64,000 nt of DNA from Hyposmocoma kahamanoa. Taxonomy: Eukaryota > Arthropoda > Insecta > Lepidoptera > Cosmopterigidae. Location: positions 630,096 through 694,095 of the forward strand of contig NW_020655294.1 in the NCBI RefSeq assembly GCF_003589595.1, written 5' to 3'. Under the pieces are notes generated by a model. It made no database searches and was not told the DNA's origin. It saw nothing but the letters and a program-made list of their open reading frames with translations. A program made the translations under genes and the position numbers. How positions within the stretch are numbered: position 1 is the first letter of the stretch; the number at the start of each line of letters is the position of its first letter. This document shows, piece by piece, positions 21,471 to 32,419 of the stretch.

Positions 21471-21815
21471 TGATTTTGTTAGGTAAGTAAAACTTAGAAA
21501 TTGGTACAATTGTCCACAGTGATCTTAAGTGATGATAGTTAGGAGAGCTTCGGTATTCTCATAATTGATCTCTTGAAGATAATTAGTAACTTTATTTATT
21601 TAAAATGTACGTCACAGCAATACAAGTTCCATTAGAATACTTATTGCTATGACACCCCGTACTACCTACTGTAGGTAGCGACTTACCGCCACGGTACTTT
21701 TAGGTTTACATTATTTGGCACAATACATTACGTAATAATAATATTAAAAAAAAATAAATTTAGATTAACATAACGTGAAATTACATAACATAATATTTAT
21801 TTTTTTATAAAATTG

Positions 21816-22440
21816 TAAGTGCGCATTACACCTGCCTCACACTGATGGAAAGTAATGATGAGGTCGACGATGGAGCATGCACATTCAAAAAAATAATGCC
21901 TGCTCACTCTCGCCTTGAAAAGATTCGTTTCGATAACGTTCAGCGAACAAGTCTACGGGTCGTATTCTAGAACTCTACTCAATGCTCAAGTCAGGATTTG
22001 AGTATGGTTTAAAGCTCTCGAAATCATACTCAAGTCGCTGCCATTAAGGTCGTATTTCCAGTGCTTGTGTTTCCAGTGCAATCCTGACTTGAGCATTGAG
22101 TAGAGTTCTAGAATACGACCCTACGTCTAATCCCCCGGTGATGGAAAGGGGAAGGCGGAATCAAATCGTGTAATTCCATTGCACACTCTCCATGATATCC
22201 TGTAAAATACTGACAAGCAGGCAACTTCACTGCGGTGTTCAAGGCTCTGCAGCTTTCCCTCTACTAATTCCGAGTTACCTATAAGCCTCTTGCCATGCTT
22301 ATCGATAGAATCTAATGTGACCAGCTGGTATGTAGCAGAGGTATCCCAAACGTTGCAGCAGTACTCAATGCATGTTTTGTTAATGATGTTAGTAATACAG
22401 TCTTGCGAGGTTGTTAGCGTTTTAAAACAACCATGTATGT
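21816..22440 (-). repeat. LINE 3' end, minus strand, interrupted by MITE
   Basis: Reads in reverse like 30060-30545: cattacacctg and gatggaaagtaatgatgagg (3' UTR), cactctcgccttgaaaag, then gatggaaaggggaaggcgg and the C-terminal RT region (gttgcagcagtactcaatgc). The MITE at 21957-22121 splits it. Confidence 0.75.
21957..22121. mobile_element. 165-bp MITE with perfect 41-bp TIRs, nested in LINE tail
   Basis: Left arm 21957-21997 is the exact reverse complement of 22081-22121 (starts GGGTCGTATTCTAGAACTCT). TAC flanks both ends (21954-21956, 22122-22124), a 3-bp target duplication. Removing the element and one TAC rejoins the LINE tail sequence seen at 30310-30330. Perfect arms imply a young insertion or selection for the hairpin. 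Superfamily unknown; 3-bp duplication could mean PIF/Harbinger. Confidence 0.9.
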
Positions 22441-22684
22441 ACAGTCGTTAATCGTCTAGGTTGATTTAATGAGGCCAAACACTATAGTTGTAAGCAACTA
22501 CTTAGATTTAGACTTAATTTTAGACGAAACATTGATGATGACCAGACGCAGACTGGTAATGTACCAGTGCTGTGCTAGGCTGATTACGTTGCACCCTCTT
22601 AGATTGGTTCATGAATTGAAAAATGTGGGTAGTTCAAGGGTAAATTGTTTAAAGACATCTATCAATCAGATGGATGGAAATCTC

Positions 22685-22890
22685 CATTACATACATTTTT
22701 TTTCATTAAAAAATAAGTGCGCATTTGACTTCCATTTCACCTGATGAAAAGTGACAATGGAGAGAAGTCGACGAAAGAGCAAGTGCACCTAACTAACGCT
22801 TATTCACTCTCGCCTTGAAAAGGCCCAAGCTATACAGATCAGGAAAGAAATCTACAGGCAGGCAATTCCACTCCATGGTATTTCAAGTCG
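22685..22890 (-). repeat. LINE 3' end, second minus-strand copy
   Basis: Same family as the preceding tail: aagtgcgcatttgacttcc, ttcacctgatgaaaagtgac, cactctcgccttgaaaag. A short piece of the same tail is at 23350-23405. Confidence 0.7.
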
Positions 22891-23424
22891 ATCGAAGAAG
22901 TGGAGGTAAAATAAATAATCATTTTAAGACTGAGATCACTAAGATTACACTAACTGAGAAGAGAGCTTTTTTGATCTTTAAACAGCTAAACAGATTTTCA
23001 TCAAACATAATTAAGAATCTTAGAATAATAACGCATAGAAACCAGTCCGCACACGCTAATTGAAGCGCTCCCAATGGGCCTACACGAGCGGACGGGCCGT
23101 CAGTGCTCAAGATCAACTTGCACCGCGAACAGCTCAAGAATTTTATCTAAAAATGACGAAAATAAAAAAAAATGTGCGGTAAATGGGTGTAAAAATAAGT
23201 GAGACAAACATAAAATAGATACTAACATCACATTCCACAAGGAAGTAACGCGTTTCAACTTGTATTTTTATATAAATATTCACTAAAACCGAAAATTAAT
23301 TAGTAGTAAAAGTAATTTTTTGAGAATAGGCAATATCGTGATGGCTGCAGATTTTTTTTTATTCTAATGTAAATGTGCATTTGACCTCCATTTCTGCAAG
23401 TGAAATGCGTACAAATGTTGTTGA

Positions 23425-23560
23425 CAAAGAGCAACCCTTACAATTTCTTGCTCATACTTCTCGGGGGAATCTGCCTTACGAATGAGCGGTAGAGTTTAAC
23501 CAATGTGACGATTTCAAGTGTAATAATGGTTACTTAAGAAATCAAGATTATTTTGAATAT
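23425..23560 (+). repeat. LINE-tail repeat, uninterrupted relative of the Harbinger host
   Basis: gcaacccttacaatttcttg then gaatctgccttacgaatgag and gtagagtttaacc, continuing to attattttgaat. It shows the sequence around the Harbinger target without the transposon. Confidence 0.75.
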
Positions 23561-23564
23561 AGCA

Positions 23565-24200
23565 CTTATTTGTAAATCCAAGACGGCGGACACGATTTTT
23601 CAAAAAATGTTATATGGGTGTCCTTTTCTAGGCATTTGGGGATGCTCAATGTGAATATGGCACTAATTTCTATATCCAAGATGGCGGGCACGATTTTTCG
23701 AATAATTGCAAGTTGGGTATCGTTTTCGAGATACTTGGGGATGTTCAATACGAATATGGCACTCATTTCTAAATCCTAAAAAAATCCGAAAAATCGTGCC
23801 CGTCATCTTAGATTTACAAATAATGCCATATTCACATTGAGCATCCCCAAATACCTCAAAAATGATACCCATATAGCATTATCTTGAAAAATCGTCCCCG
23901 CCATCTTGGATTTAGAAATGAGTGCCATATTTGTAATGAGCACCCCTAAATACCTCGAAAATGATACCCATATTGCATTTATTTGAAAACTCGTGTCCGC
24001 CATCTTGGATTTAGAAATAAATGCTATATTCGCAATGAGCACCCCCAAATACCTTGAAAACGATACACAACTTGCCATTATTCGAAAAATCGTGCCCGCC
24101 ATCTTGGATTTAGAAATTAGTGCCATATTCGTAATGAGCACCTCGAATACCTCGAAAATGATTCCCATATTGCATTTATTTGAAAAGTCGTGTCCGTCAT
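23565..24200. repeat. 99-bp tandem array with internal inversion
   Basis: About two units run forward (to ~23785), then four to five units run reversed. The spacing of the aagatggcgg core is 99-100 bases (for example minus-strand cores at 23896, 23995, 24094). Units contain catttggggatgctcaat and atggcactaatttct. Because 99 is divisible by three, frames stay open for up to 121 codons on the minus strand as a 33-residue repeat. I see no start context or family match that would make it a gene. Confidence 0.85.
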
Positions 24201-24291
24201 TGTATACTCAGATAAATGCCATTTCCATAAGGATTACCAAAAATAAATTTTTGAAACTTCTTGTCCCTTGACATTGTCGATCGACAGTACC

Positions 24292-24390
24292 GATCGACAA
24301 AACCGAGCATATCTGTAGGCACCTGATCGACAAAATCGAGCAAATCTGTAGGCACCTGATCGACAATGTCGGGCAAATCTGTAGGCACCT
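24292..24390 (+). repeat. 33-bp tandem repeat, three units
   Basis: Unit gatcgacaaaatcgagcaaa + tctgtaggcacct, at 24292, 24325 and 24358. On the minus strand it reads as an 11-residue repeat (VPTDLLDFVDQ). A partial unit precedes it. Confidence 0.9.
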
Positions 24391-24399
24391 TTAACTTAA

Positions 24400-25100
24400 T
24401 GATGAGTTAAGCAAGATACAATTTCCCCACTTTTGAGGGAAATGTTATTCTAGGCATCATTATTTGTATATTTGTGTGCATGCCGACGAGCGTAGATACA
24501 AGTTGCTTACGCCTACATGCATTTAATTATTGCCTCACTTGTGACAGTTCGTTTGATATGAAACTATCATTCTATGCGTTATTATTCTAAGTTAAGAACG
24601 ATACCGATCAGTGGCGAGTCGCGATTTGAAAGCTTGTAAACAAACTCATGAATGCTAAGTGTTGCTATTTTAATTACCTACGAATTACTATGACGTTCTA
24701 CATACATACTTTACATAGCCCTATTAAAAAGAAACACCCTAATAGATATAGATATATATGTAACACTATTTAAAACGTTAAGATTAACAAAATACAAATT
24801 AGCCATATTTTGTATTAATTTGCTATTATAATAATTCTGTTTTACAAGGCAACGATTCTGACATAATATGATTGGAATAATGTTTGAATTTACATGAACA
24901 TTATTCGACTAGAACCCGATTTATTCCGGCTTCTCGGCTGCCATTTCTCCAGACGTTTTGATAGGATCGCGTAGATTTCATGAATGAAATAGAACCCGCA
25001 GTTCCGCCGGCTTACTTCGCGCTGATTGGTTGAGATGCATCGGGACAAATTATTATGTGTGGGGTATAAGTATAGCGTTGTACTATACAGCGCTATACCT
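24400..25100. other. AT-rich, no gene seen
   Basis: 24900-25030 contains ccgccggctt and a later gccggcggg (25147), distant inverted words that may mark a decayed TIR element around the hairpin that follows. Not enough to call. Confidence 0.3.
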
Positions 25101-25102
25101 AT

Positions 25103-25134
25103 ACCAAAAGATTGTACTATTACAATCTTTTGGT
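25103..25134. repeat. Short perfect hairpin
   Basis: Arms ACCAAAAGATTGTA and its reverse complement, loop ctat. Lies inside a region also containing tatagcgttgtactatac palindromic words. Confidence 0.8.
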
Positions 25135-25639
25135 AAATTTTATGCAAGCCGGCGGGAATCGAGTTTTAAGTACGTCAAGTCACTGATACCATTAAAGTCT
25201 GGTTCGCTGGTGTACTATGAGTACCGGAGAGACTACCCGGATCATGTGCACCAGAACCAATTTAGAAAAGTTTCTTTCCCAAATTGGTCCTACTGGGTCC
25301 AGTCCAGTGAGGTCGTCTATTAAAATAATAAACAATAAAAGTATCTTATTATTCCCCTGTATTTACATCAGGGAGTACACATATTGCAAGTTGATGGCCA
25401 TATTTATTTTCAAAACAGAATTTTAAGCTGTTGAAAAATTCAATAGTTGCATTGTATATTTATTGGGTATAGATAATTTTACAACCATGATATTTTTTTT
25501 GTGAAAATACTTCACTAGTTTGTTATTATTATTGATATGTAGATCAAACAACTCAACGATAACTTCTTCGATCTGATTAAACTCGAACCAGTGTCTGTTG
25601 CCATGCCGGGGCTACCGCTCTAATCAAGATCGAGACCGA

Positions 25640-25770
25640 AGACCAAATAGACGTAACAAGCGCATAAAAATTCGCAAGGTCTGTTGACTCGATCTACAAA
25701 TCTTTTGATAAGAGCGTTGCCTCGCTGAGACAACAGACAATGATTCAAATCCAGTCAGATAGAAGGAATT
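25640..25770 (+). repeat. tRNA-derived SINE family 4, degenerate copy
   Basis: aattcgcaaggtctgttg, then agcgttgcctcg and gattcaaatccagtcagatag parallel the copy at 48060-48185. Confidence 0.5.
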
Positions 25771-25918
25771 TATTTGATGAAATTTAGGAAGCTGGAGCAA
25801 TCGCATAAAATACACACAAAAAATATGCAGTCGAATTGAGAACCTCCGTTTTTGAAATCGGTTAAGAAGTGTCAGACAGTACAACAAAAACTTAAAAAAT
25901 ATATTTTTGTTATTTCGT

Positions 25919-26056
25919 TAAAAGTCATGTAAGAAAAGATATTTAGATATGGCCCAAACTATCTTGCTGATAACAGCAAGATAGTTTGGGCCATATACAG
26001 GATTATTTCTAAAATGCTTAACATCATAAAAAATATCTTTTCTTCCATGACTTTTA
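25919..26056. mobile_element. Foldback element with two pairs of inverted arms
   Basis: Inner arms 25947-25969 and 25974-25996 are 23 bp and perfect, loop ataa. Outer arms 25919-25944 and 26031-26056 match at 25 of 26. A 34-base unpaired piece sits on the right side only. Probably a MITE with an insertion or asymmetric decay; no ORF. Confidence 0.8.
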
Positions 26057-26059
26057 AAA

Positions 26060-26760
26060 CAGCAGTGTTATAAAACAGCAGTGGTAATAGACATCTTATG
26101 TGGATGATGATTTTTGATGATGATAACAAAAGTAAATGTTATTTAACTTGATCTTCTAGAGTTAAAGCATGTTCAGCTATTTGAGACGATTTTCAATTTC
26201 TGAATAAATGCTAGAACATACAGCTATTTAAATAAGACAACGTACAGAATTGTATACAAGACACAAAAAACACTATTTCCATAGAAACAATTCATAAATG
26301 CAAACAGCCGCAAAAATAATGTATTAAGTACATTTTTCTGTCTTTGCTATCTTTTGGGGACGACCATGCATTTTTAACTAAACATCGTCTAGGTTAGGGC
26401 TGTCTCAAGTTTACCAAATTGTATTAAACAAAATAATGTAAAAATTGCACTGGAAATAAAAATTAGAGTCTCAGATCTTGAGTATATTTAGTTTTTCAAA
26501 CTAAATCAAGTTTCGTGCTCTTTACAGGTGGCAAGGTCTCAGCTGATTCATAGAGAGAGTTCGTTTGAAAACATGAAATGCAAAATATACCTGATTTTTT
26601 ATTTCCAAAGTATATTCATGTATTCCTAGTAAATCGATACATAAATATCCTGACATCTTTAATTCTGGAGATCAGCCAATTTTTTTGTTGGGATATTGAT
26701 AATAAAAATATGATGTCCTTACACACGGCATTATTACAGATTATTACAGACGGCAGCATT
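26060..26760. other. AT-rich, no gene seen
   Basis: No repeats shared with the rest of the window noticed. Confidence 0.3.
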
Positions 26761-26763
26761 AAG

Positions 26764-27059
26764 CTACATAGAGCTAGAGGTCCTTGTGAAAGAGTTCGTC
26801 CAGGAAAATAGTGCTATCTTACCTATTTCTGCCCCCAAGCAGTAATATGAAAATTACTGCGCTCCGGTTTAGAAGGGTAAGAGTGCTGATGAAATTACAA
26901 GCACATGGGACTTGTCAACTTATGTCTCACGGTGACTGGTCCACTGGCAGTGCCCCTAAGATCTTTATGACTTAAAGCTCTGAGTGGTACTGCTAATGGA
27001 TTGGCATGTCGCTTACCATCAGGTCTACGACTGGTTCTTCCCGTCACTTGGTATTATAA
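26764..27059 (+). repeat. E repeat copy 6
   Basis: Near full length from tagagctagaggtccttg to cccgtcacttggtattata, directly followed by a pentanucleotide array. Confidence 0.85.
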
Positions 27060-27164
27060 AAATAAAACAAAACAAAACAAGACGAGACCAGACGAGACGA
27101 GACGAGACGAGACGAGATGAGACGAAACGAAACGAAGCGAAACGAAATAAAATAAAATAAAAAC
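27060..27164 (+). repeat. AAAAC / GACGA / AAATA pentanucleotide microsatellite
   Basis: About 21 pentamers grading from aaaac to gacga to gaaac to aaata. It starts exactly at the A-rich 3' end of the E repeat, so it likely grew from that tail. Confidence 0.92.
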
Positions 27165-27539
27165 ATTGACGGATCGTATTCCATTGCATTGGAGGTGTGA
27201 CGTTTCTAAGAATTAATTGACATGACACGATAGCAGTGGCGAGGCGTTAAAGTAGTTATTAGTAAAGCCAAAGCAAAACAAGAAACACCTTAAGAAAAAG
27301 TGATGCCTCGGCGACACTTAAGCCCAACTTATTAGCACACAAGGTACTAGTACTGTAAACTTTAGCACAAAATGTAGTATTTTATAATACGTGGAAAATT
27401 TTAGACAATCCGGTGGAAATCGAGTTATATGGACGCCTCGCCATTTCAATTCTTCTCCTTATCGTATCCATGGCATACATTATATTGCTAGTCATCGTGG
27501 TGAAAGGATTTGACATATGGCGTATAATACCATGATATT

Positions 27540-27690
27540 TGACATGCGACGGGAGAACAAGTCATGCGCCTGGTGACAAACAACATGCCTGCTGTGGCAC
27601 TCAGAGATTTAATTCACAAAGATCTGAGGGGCACTGCCACTGCGCCCGTTACCTTGTCAATAGTTGACAAGTCCCATGTGCCTGTGATTC
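27540..27690 (-). repeat. E repeat copy 7, partial
   Basis: gacgggagaacaagtcatgc through aagtcccatgtgcctgtgat; the distal half is gone. Confidence 0.75.
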
Positions 27691-27699
27691 CACTCATAT

Positions 27700-28660
27700 A
27701 CAACGCAACTTCATTAACGTCTAACCATCCACCGTGATCGTGCGCTTTTCTTGTCAATCAAAAGCTCGCGACTTTTATCACGTTTTTTAGCCTTTTGGCT
27801 TCAAGACGTCACACGTTTCACTAATTGCCACTACTTTGTTATTATCACTTTACTCCATCTGTTATCACATATAAACCAACGCTATATTAATTTCATTCTA
27901 TCGCGCGTTATAGTGCGAAAATTGCTTTACACACTTGGAATACATACACGGCTTCAAAACCAGAGACAACCCTGCTTTATGCGATAACAATTTGGCACGA
28001 AGTCCCTTGTTTCAAGAATTATACCTATGTGGGTTTTGAGTCTTTCCATTTCATAACACTTGAGTTTAATATATGAAGGAGTTTGTCTTGTGAAGCACCA
28101 TTCAGTTTTTCTCCGGAGCGATAATGGGTTAAAATTATGACCATGCATTTGAAAAAAAGTGGTTGTTCCAGAACAATGGAACACATTTTTCGCTACCACA
28201 TTACTAAATAAAACTTTTGTAATCCACAGCTGCTCTTAATTTTTCAAAAAAGATAGTTACCAACTCTTTTATGATATACAATTGGGAAATCACCACCTAA
28301 TGAACAGTAGCTACTGCCGTCTGTAACTATTCGCAGAATAATGACATCGCACATTATGTTGCCGGCTATTTTATTTCTTTATTTACCTAAGACTCCGCTG
28401 GTTTTTCTTTCAATCCAGATTACAGCATTCATCATCATCATGATCAGCCAACATCAACCCACTCTTGCGCCATTCACATCCAGCGCGATCCCACAAATCT
28501 GACGGCATCACCAGATCACAGCATTGCTTTTCTTTAATCACAGACCTAGGATTATGCTAGCTTTAGTGTAGGAATAACAAGGGTCCCATCCAAGTAGATC
28601 TTGGATTCAGAGCCTTAGCGCAAAGACGTTACGTTACGTACACTAGCGTTACAGTATTTA
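27700..28660. other. No gene seen
   Basis: 28425-28510 (catcatcatcatgatcagcc, gcgccattcacatccagcgc) resembles the 3' region of RTE-type LINEs as I recall them; low confidence. The frame at 27751-27987 has no family resemblance. Confidence 0.3.
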
Positions 28661-28665
28661 TATAA

Positions 28666-28875
28666 CTGGTTCCGTGGCCGAACGGTTATCACGCTGAACT
28701 ACTACGCAGAGGTCCCGGGTTCGATTCCCGGACCAGGAGAAATATTTGTATGGCTTACATTTATTTCTCTGGTGAGTTTGGGTGTAGTTTTGGTTGTCTA
28801 TGTGTATGTCCATGGCACCCGCGATGCAGGGTTTCCCTAGTGCAGGGCTATGAGTGTTAGTGTGCGTTATTAAAA
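28666..28875 (+). repeat. SINE family 1, near full-length copy
   Basis: A-box-like TGGCCGAACGG, B box GGTTCGATTCC, full body ending gtgtgcgttattaaaaac. Confidence 0.9.
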
Positions 28876-29039
28876 ACATTGATACACTTAACATTAATAC
28901 GAGGAATAAAAATAAATTAGCTGTTCTTGACAATCGTTTTTACAAACTCACACTTGTAAGGACTTACAAACTCACAAATTCATTTAACGTCGGGTCATTC
29001 AGGCTACGTTACTTCGGCAATAAAATACCGATTTAAATG

Positions 29040-29400
29040 AAAATTTCCCATTTACGAAGTTCAAAACTATAGTGAAGCTAAAATTATCAAGCTTCTGCGT
29101 ACTAAGATGACAAAAATTCATAGCAGTGATCAATTTAGCTCTTTCAGATTGTCTCGAGCCACATATACTTATGCATGAAATAAGTGTTATAAATAATAAA
29201 TGTTTTTAAATGTTTCACTTACAAAAAGCAACCTTTTTACCCGACTGCGTCAGAAGGAGGGTTATGTTTTTTCGAGTTTTTTACTTATTCTTCTCAGGAG
29301 AATCTTCCTTATGAATAAGTAGTAGAGTTATATCAATGTGACGTAATTGTAACATGTTTACCTACAAATATTACCTATATTTGAATTTGAATTTGTAACA
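29040..29400 (+). repeat. LINE-tail repeat, longest uninterrupted copy
   Basis: Covers both sides of the Harbinger host repeat (aaaactatagtgaag to tatttgaatttgaatttg). The target word itself differs here (gcaacctttttacccg). Confidence 0.75.
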
Positions 29401-29547
29401 TAGCGAGATGTTGTCCTATATTCTGTATTTCCTAGTGTTGTTAGCTTTTATAATGCTAATGAGAGGTGCTATTTCTTTATTACGATGGTATTTTTAAACT
29501 CCGACCAATTTATTTAAACATAATTAAACTTTATTTTGGTACAGTCT

Positions 29548-29645
29548 AGAGCACGTCAAGCTTGACACTTTGTACCTTGGACTGTTCTAATCGTAAGCGG
29601 CATTGAGTTGGATTTAAGTCTTAAGTGTCAAGCTTGACGTGCTCT
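29548..29645. mobile_element. ~98-bp MITE with 22-bp perfect TIRs
   Basis: Arms 29549-29570 (GAGCACGTCAAGCTTGACAC…) and 29623-29644 are exact reverse complements, with a ~52-base core. Each arm itself contains the palindrome GTCAAGCTTGAC. No target duplication identified. Confidence 0.8.
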
Positions 29646-30054
29646 TGACCTTGTACAAAACTCCATTGACAATTTCATTGAAACTCTAATAACATAGACA
29701 CCGAGTAAAATAAATTTGAAAGGGACAAATGCAAAAAAAATGCATGTCATTATTCATACAGTTAATTAGCCTGGGGGAAGCTTTGACGGGCTTTTTGCCG
29801 AACTCATGAATGTAAATGAGAGCTTTGTCGTGTCTTAATATATTAACAACCGTTACTATCAACACTCATTGAGTTCCACCTGTGCTTTGATCCCTTTTAA
29901 GAACAGAGAAAGCAATAATCAAAGCAAATCCAAGCCGAAATAAGCGAACGAACATATACATATTAATCAATGAAAGAAAAATAAAAAAGAAATACAATGT
30001 CAAATTATATACCTTTAAAACGTAATTCAAATCAGTCAACACCAGGACAGTTGC
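29646..30054. other. No gene seen
   Basis: AT-rich; nothing recognisable. Confidence 0.3.
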
Positions 30055-30545
30055 TTTAGCTGTACCAATAGTCCGGTCGTTTATGGAGTACTGCTGCCAC
30101 TAATGGGATGGCTCTGCTAAATACCAATTGGCCACCTTGAATTCATTCGACAAGCGTGTCAAGAGGCTTATAGGTGACTCGGAATCAGAAGAGGCGAAAC
30201 TGCAGAGCCTTGTACACCGCCGTAGACTTGCTTATCGGTATTCTACAGGATATATCACGGAGAGTGTGCGATGGGATTGCATAATTTGATTCCGCCTTCC
30301 CCTTTCCATCATCGGGGGACTAGACGTGGGTGGGGGTTCCACCCCTATGTCATGGATATTCCCAGGATTCGCACGCAGCGTTTCGCTTCCACATTTGTAT
30401 GGCGGCAGAGCTGTAACTTGGATCTTTTCAAGGCGAGAGTGAATAGACATTATTTAGGTGTGCATGCTACACCTTCGACCTCATCGTCACTTTCCACCAG
30501 GTGACATGGAGGTCAAATGCGCACTTATTTCTTATAAAAAAAACT
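30055..30545 (+). repeat. LINE 3' end with RT C-terminal domain
   Basis: Reads as the C-terminal RT region in shifting frames (FMEYCCH, WDGSAKY, then FHHRGTRRG and FKARVNRH in 30271-30504), ending in a 3' UTR cacttattt and A-rich run. Same family as the two minus-strand tails at 21816 and 22685; related at protein level to the LINE at 9281. Confidence 0.75.
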
Positions 30546-32085
30546 GCATTGGTTTTTGAAATGAAACAAGTGAAAATCTGACGGATAGCCCCTTCAGTCA
30601 AGCGAATACCTTATTATATAACACATTCTAACCTAACGGTGATAACTTTTGACGGCTTTGTAAAGATGTATGTGGTTTGGCATTAACATAATGAAATACG
30701 CTTTTACGATTCACTAAATCTGGACGTTTTTCATAAATTATAACCTTGAAACTTTTCCGCCGATTCTTAAAATACGATACCCATACAAATATTAAACAAC
30801 AAAACTCTATTCTTACTTAAACAAAACTTACACTATTCATGTTACTCTCCTCCTAAATGATAGCATGTTAAATTATTATAACATTTGTCATAAAATTAAA
30901 ACATAAGCATGTTTAAGAAACTATTAAACATGTCTATACACAAGCATTTGGTCATCACGTCAGCCACATTTTCTGCAGTAATATAAATGTAATGTACTCA
31001 ATGTTTATAACATTACTCATTATTTTAAAGTTGAAATACAACACCACTGAGAATTTGCAATTGTTGCCATACGAACTTTAAACGGTTGCCGTAGTAATGA
31101 CAGGAATAGACACTCCGAAACAAGTCGGCGTCAGCGCGCTCTGTCTTGTGCAACAACAAGAACCAGGAGCTGGAAGACATCGTGTCTGAGCCCAATATCA
31201 TCGGAGACAACAAGTCCTCTCATTAATGGTGAAGGAAAACAATGTGATAAATTCTGCACGCCGAAACAAGTTCCTCAACTCTTGGAAAACGTGTGAAGTG
31301 GCCAATCCACATTGATCCGAATCCTCTCGATGATGATGAACTATATTGGTTTCGAACACGTTCCTATATTGCGTGAACTATTGCCGTTTCACTTATTTGT
31401 ATTCGTAACGTATTTGTTATCTATCTCCCTGTCACTTACTACGATTTATTTCAGAGGTAGCGCCTTAAGAGCATTGCTCTTGTCGGTGTAGCGGCTTCAA
31501 TGTTTATCTCCCCGTGCGACCCCAGTTTCATATTTACTTTTAACTGTACTATGTAGCTTATCTCACGTCTTCCCCTATCTAGCCTTCTGTTTACCAATCT
31601 ATATTATATGTATGTTATTCAACTACTGCCGACTATGAGAGTCGTACAGGGAGCGGTACTAGGTCTTATTCTATTTGTTGTTACTTTGGAGGAAAGAAAC
31701 ATATCGTCAAAAGTTTAATTACGCTTTTTGAAACTGTGTGAAATCTTTCTCTTGACTCCTTGTGACATAGACAAGGAATTTGCAATTGAAATCGTTATTG
31801 TATTTACATCTCGTTAATTTTGAACGCAGATTTTGCAGAGAAAATAATAGTGCTCCGCTCCTGACAAAGCTTTTTGTGGGGATTGAGAATAGATAGATTA
31901 TGATTTAAAATTGTTCAATTGATAGATTATCCTTTAAATATTCCGTTATCTATTCTACCAAGCTTTTGATGAAAGGACTCGCCCAGGAGATAATTAAACA
32001 TACATTTTAAATATCTGTCAAAATTTATCTGTAAAATTCTTAGTTATAATGTAATATTATACTTATAATAAATATTACTGTAATG
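30546..32085. other. Unassigned AT-rich region
   Basis: No gene supported. 31130-31225 reads NQELEDIVSEPNIIGDN in one frame before a stop, and 31270-31300 (cttggaaaacgtgtgaagtg) resembles a piece at 38570-38590; both may be old LINE 3' debris. Otherwise nothing seen. Confidence 0.3.
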
Positions 32086-32086
32086 G

Positions 32087-32263
32087 TGCGCCTAGTGGTA
32101 AGTGGCGCGCTTATCCATTGCAGTTACAATGCCACCGCACCCGTCAAGCTGAAACAGACGTTGACAAGTCTCATTTACCTGTAATTTCACTAGCACACTT
32201 ACCCTTCAACACCGGAAGGCAGTAATGCTCTAATAACTGTTTAGCGGCAGAAATAGGTAAGGC
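32087..32263 (-). repeat. E repeat copy 8, diverged
   Basis: gcgcctagtggtaagtgg, tgacaagtctcatttacctg and ggcagaaataggtaagg remain; internal deletions. Confidence 0.7.
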
Positions 32264-32277
32264 ACTAATTCAGGTTT

Positions 32278-32400
32278 CATACCACGATATAGTTTCTTTT
32301 AATTTTCCTGATATTTCGAAACGGTTACACGCTCCATGGTCACGGGTTGACTCAGTATCTAAAAGAAATCAGTTCGTGGTAAGAAACTTGTAATTATTAT
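32278..32400 (+). repeat. Probable Penelope-like terminal repeat
   Basis: cataccacgatatagtttc, ttttcctgatatttcg and gtggtaagaaactt match 17248-17300 and read as inverted words within the unit (ttcttaccac / gtggtaagaa). An (att)n run follows at 32393-32414. Confidence 0.55.
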
Positions 32401-32419
32401 TATTATTATTATTAATTAG

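Noticed and set aside
23803..24168. 121-codon minus-strand open frame
   Set aside because: Entirely inside the 99-bp tandem array; openness follows from the unit length and a few stop-free units.
23565..24390. CRISPR-like spaced repeats
   Set aside because: Units are contiguous tandem repeats without unique spacers, in a eukaryotic sequence.
25947..25996. Hairpin as a microRNA precursor
   Set aside because: Pairing is perfect and extends into outer inverted arms, more like a MITE than a pre-miRNA; no evidence of transcription.
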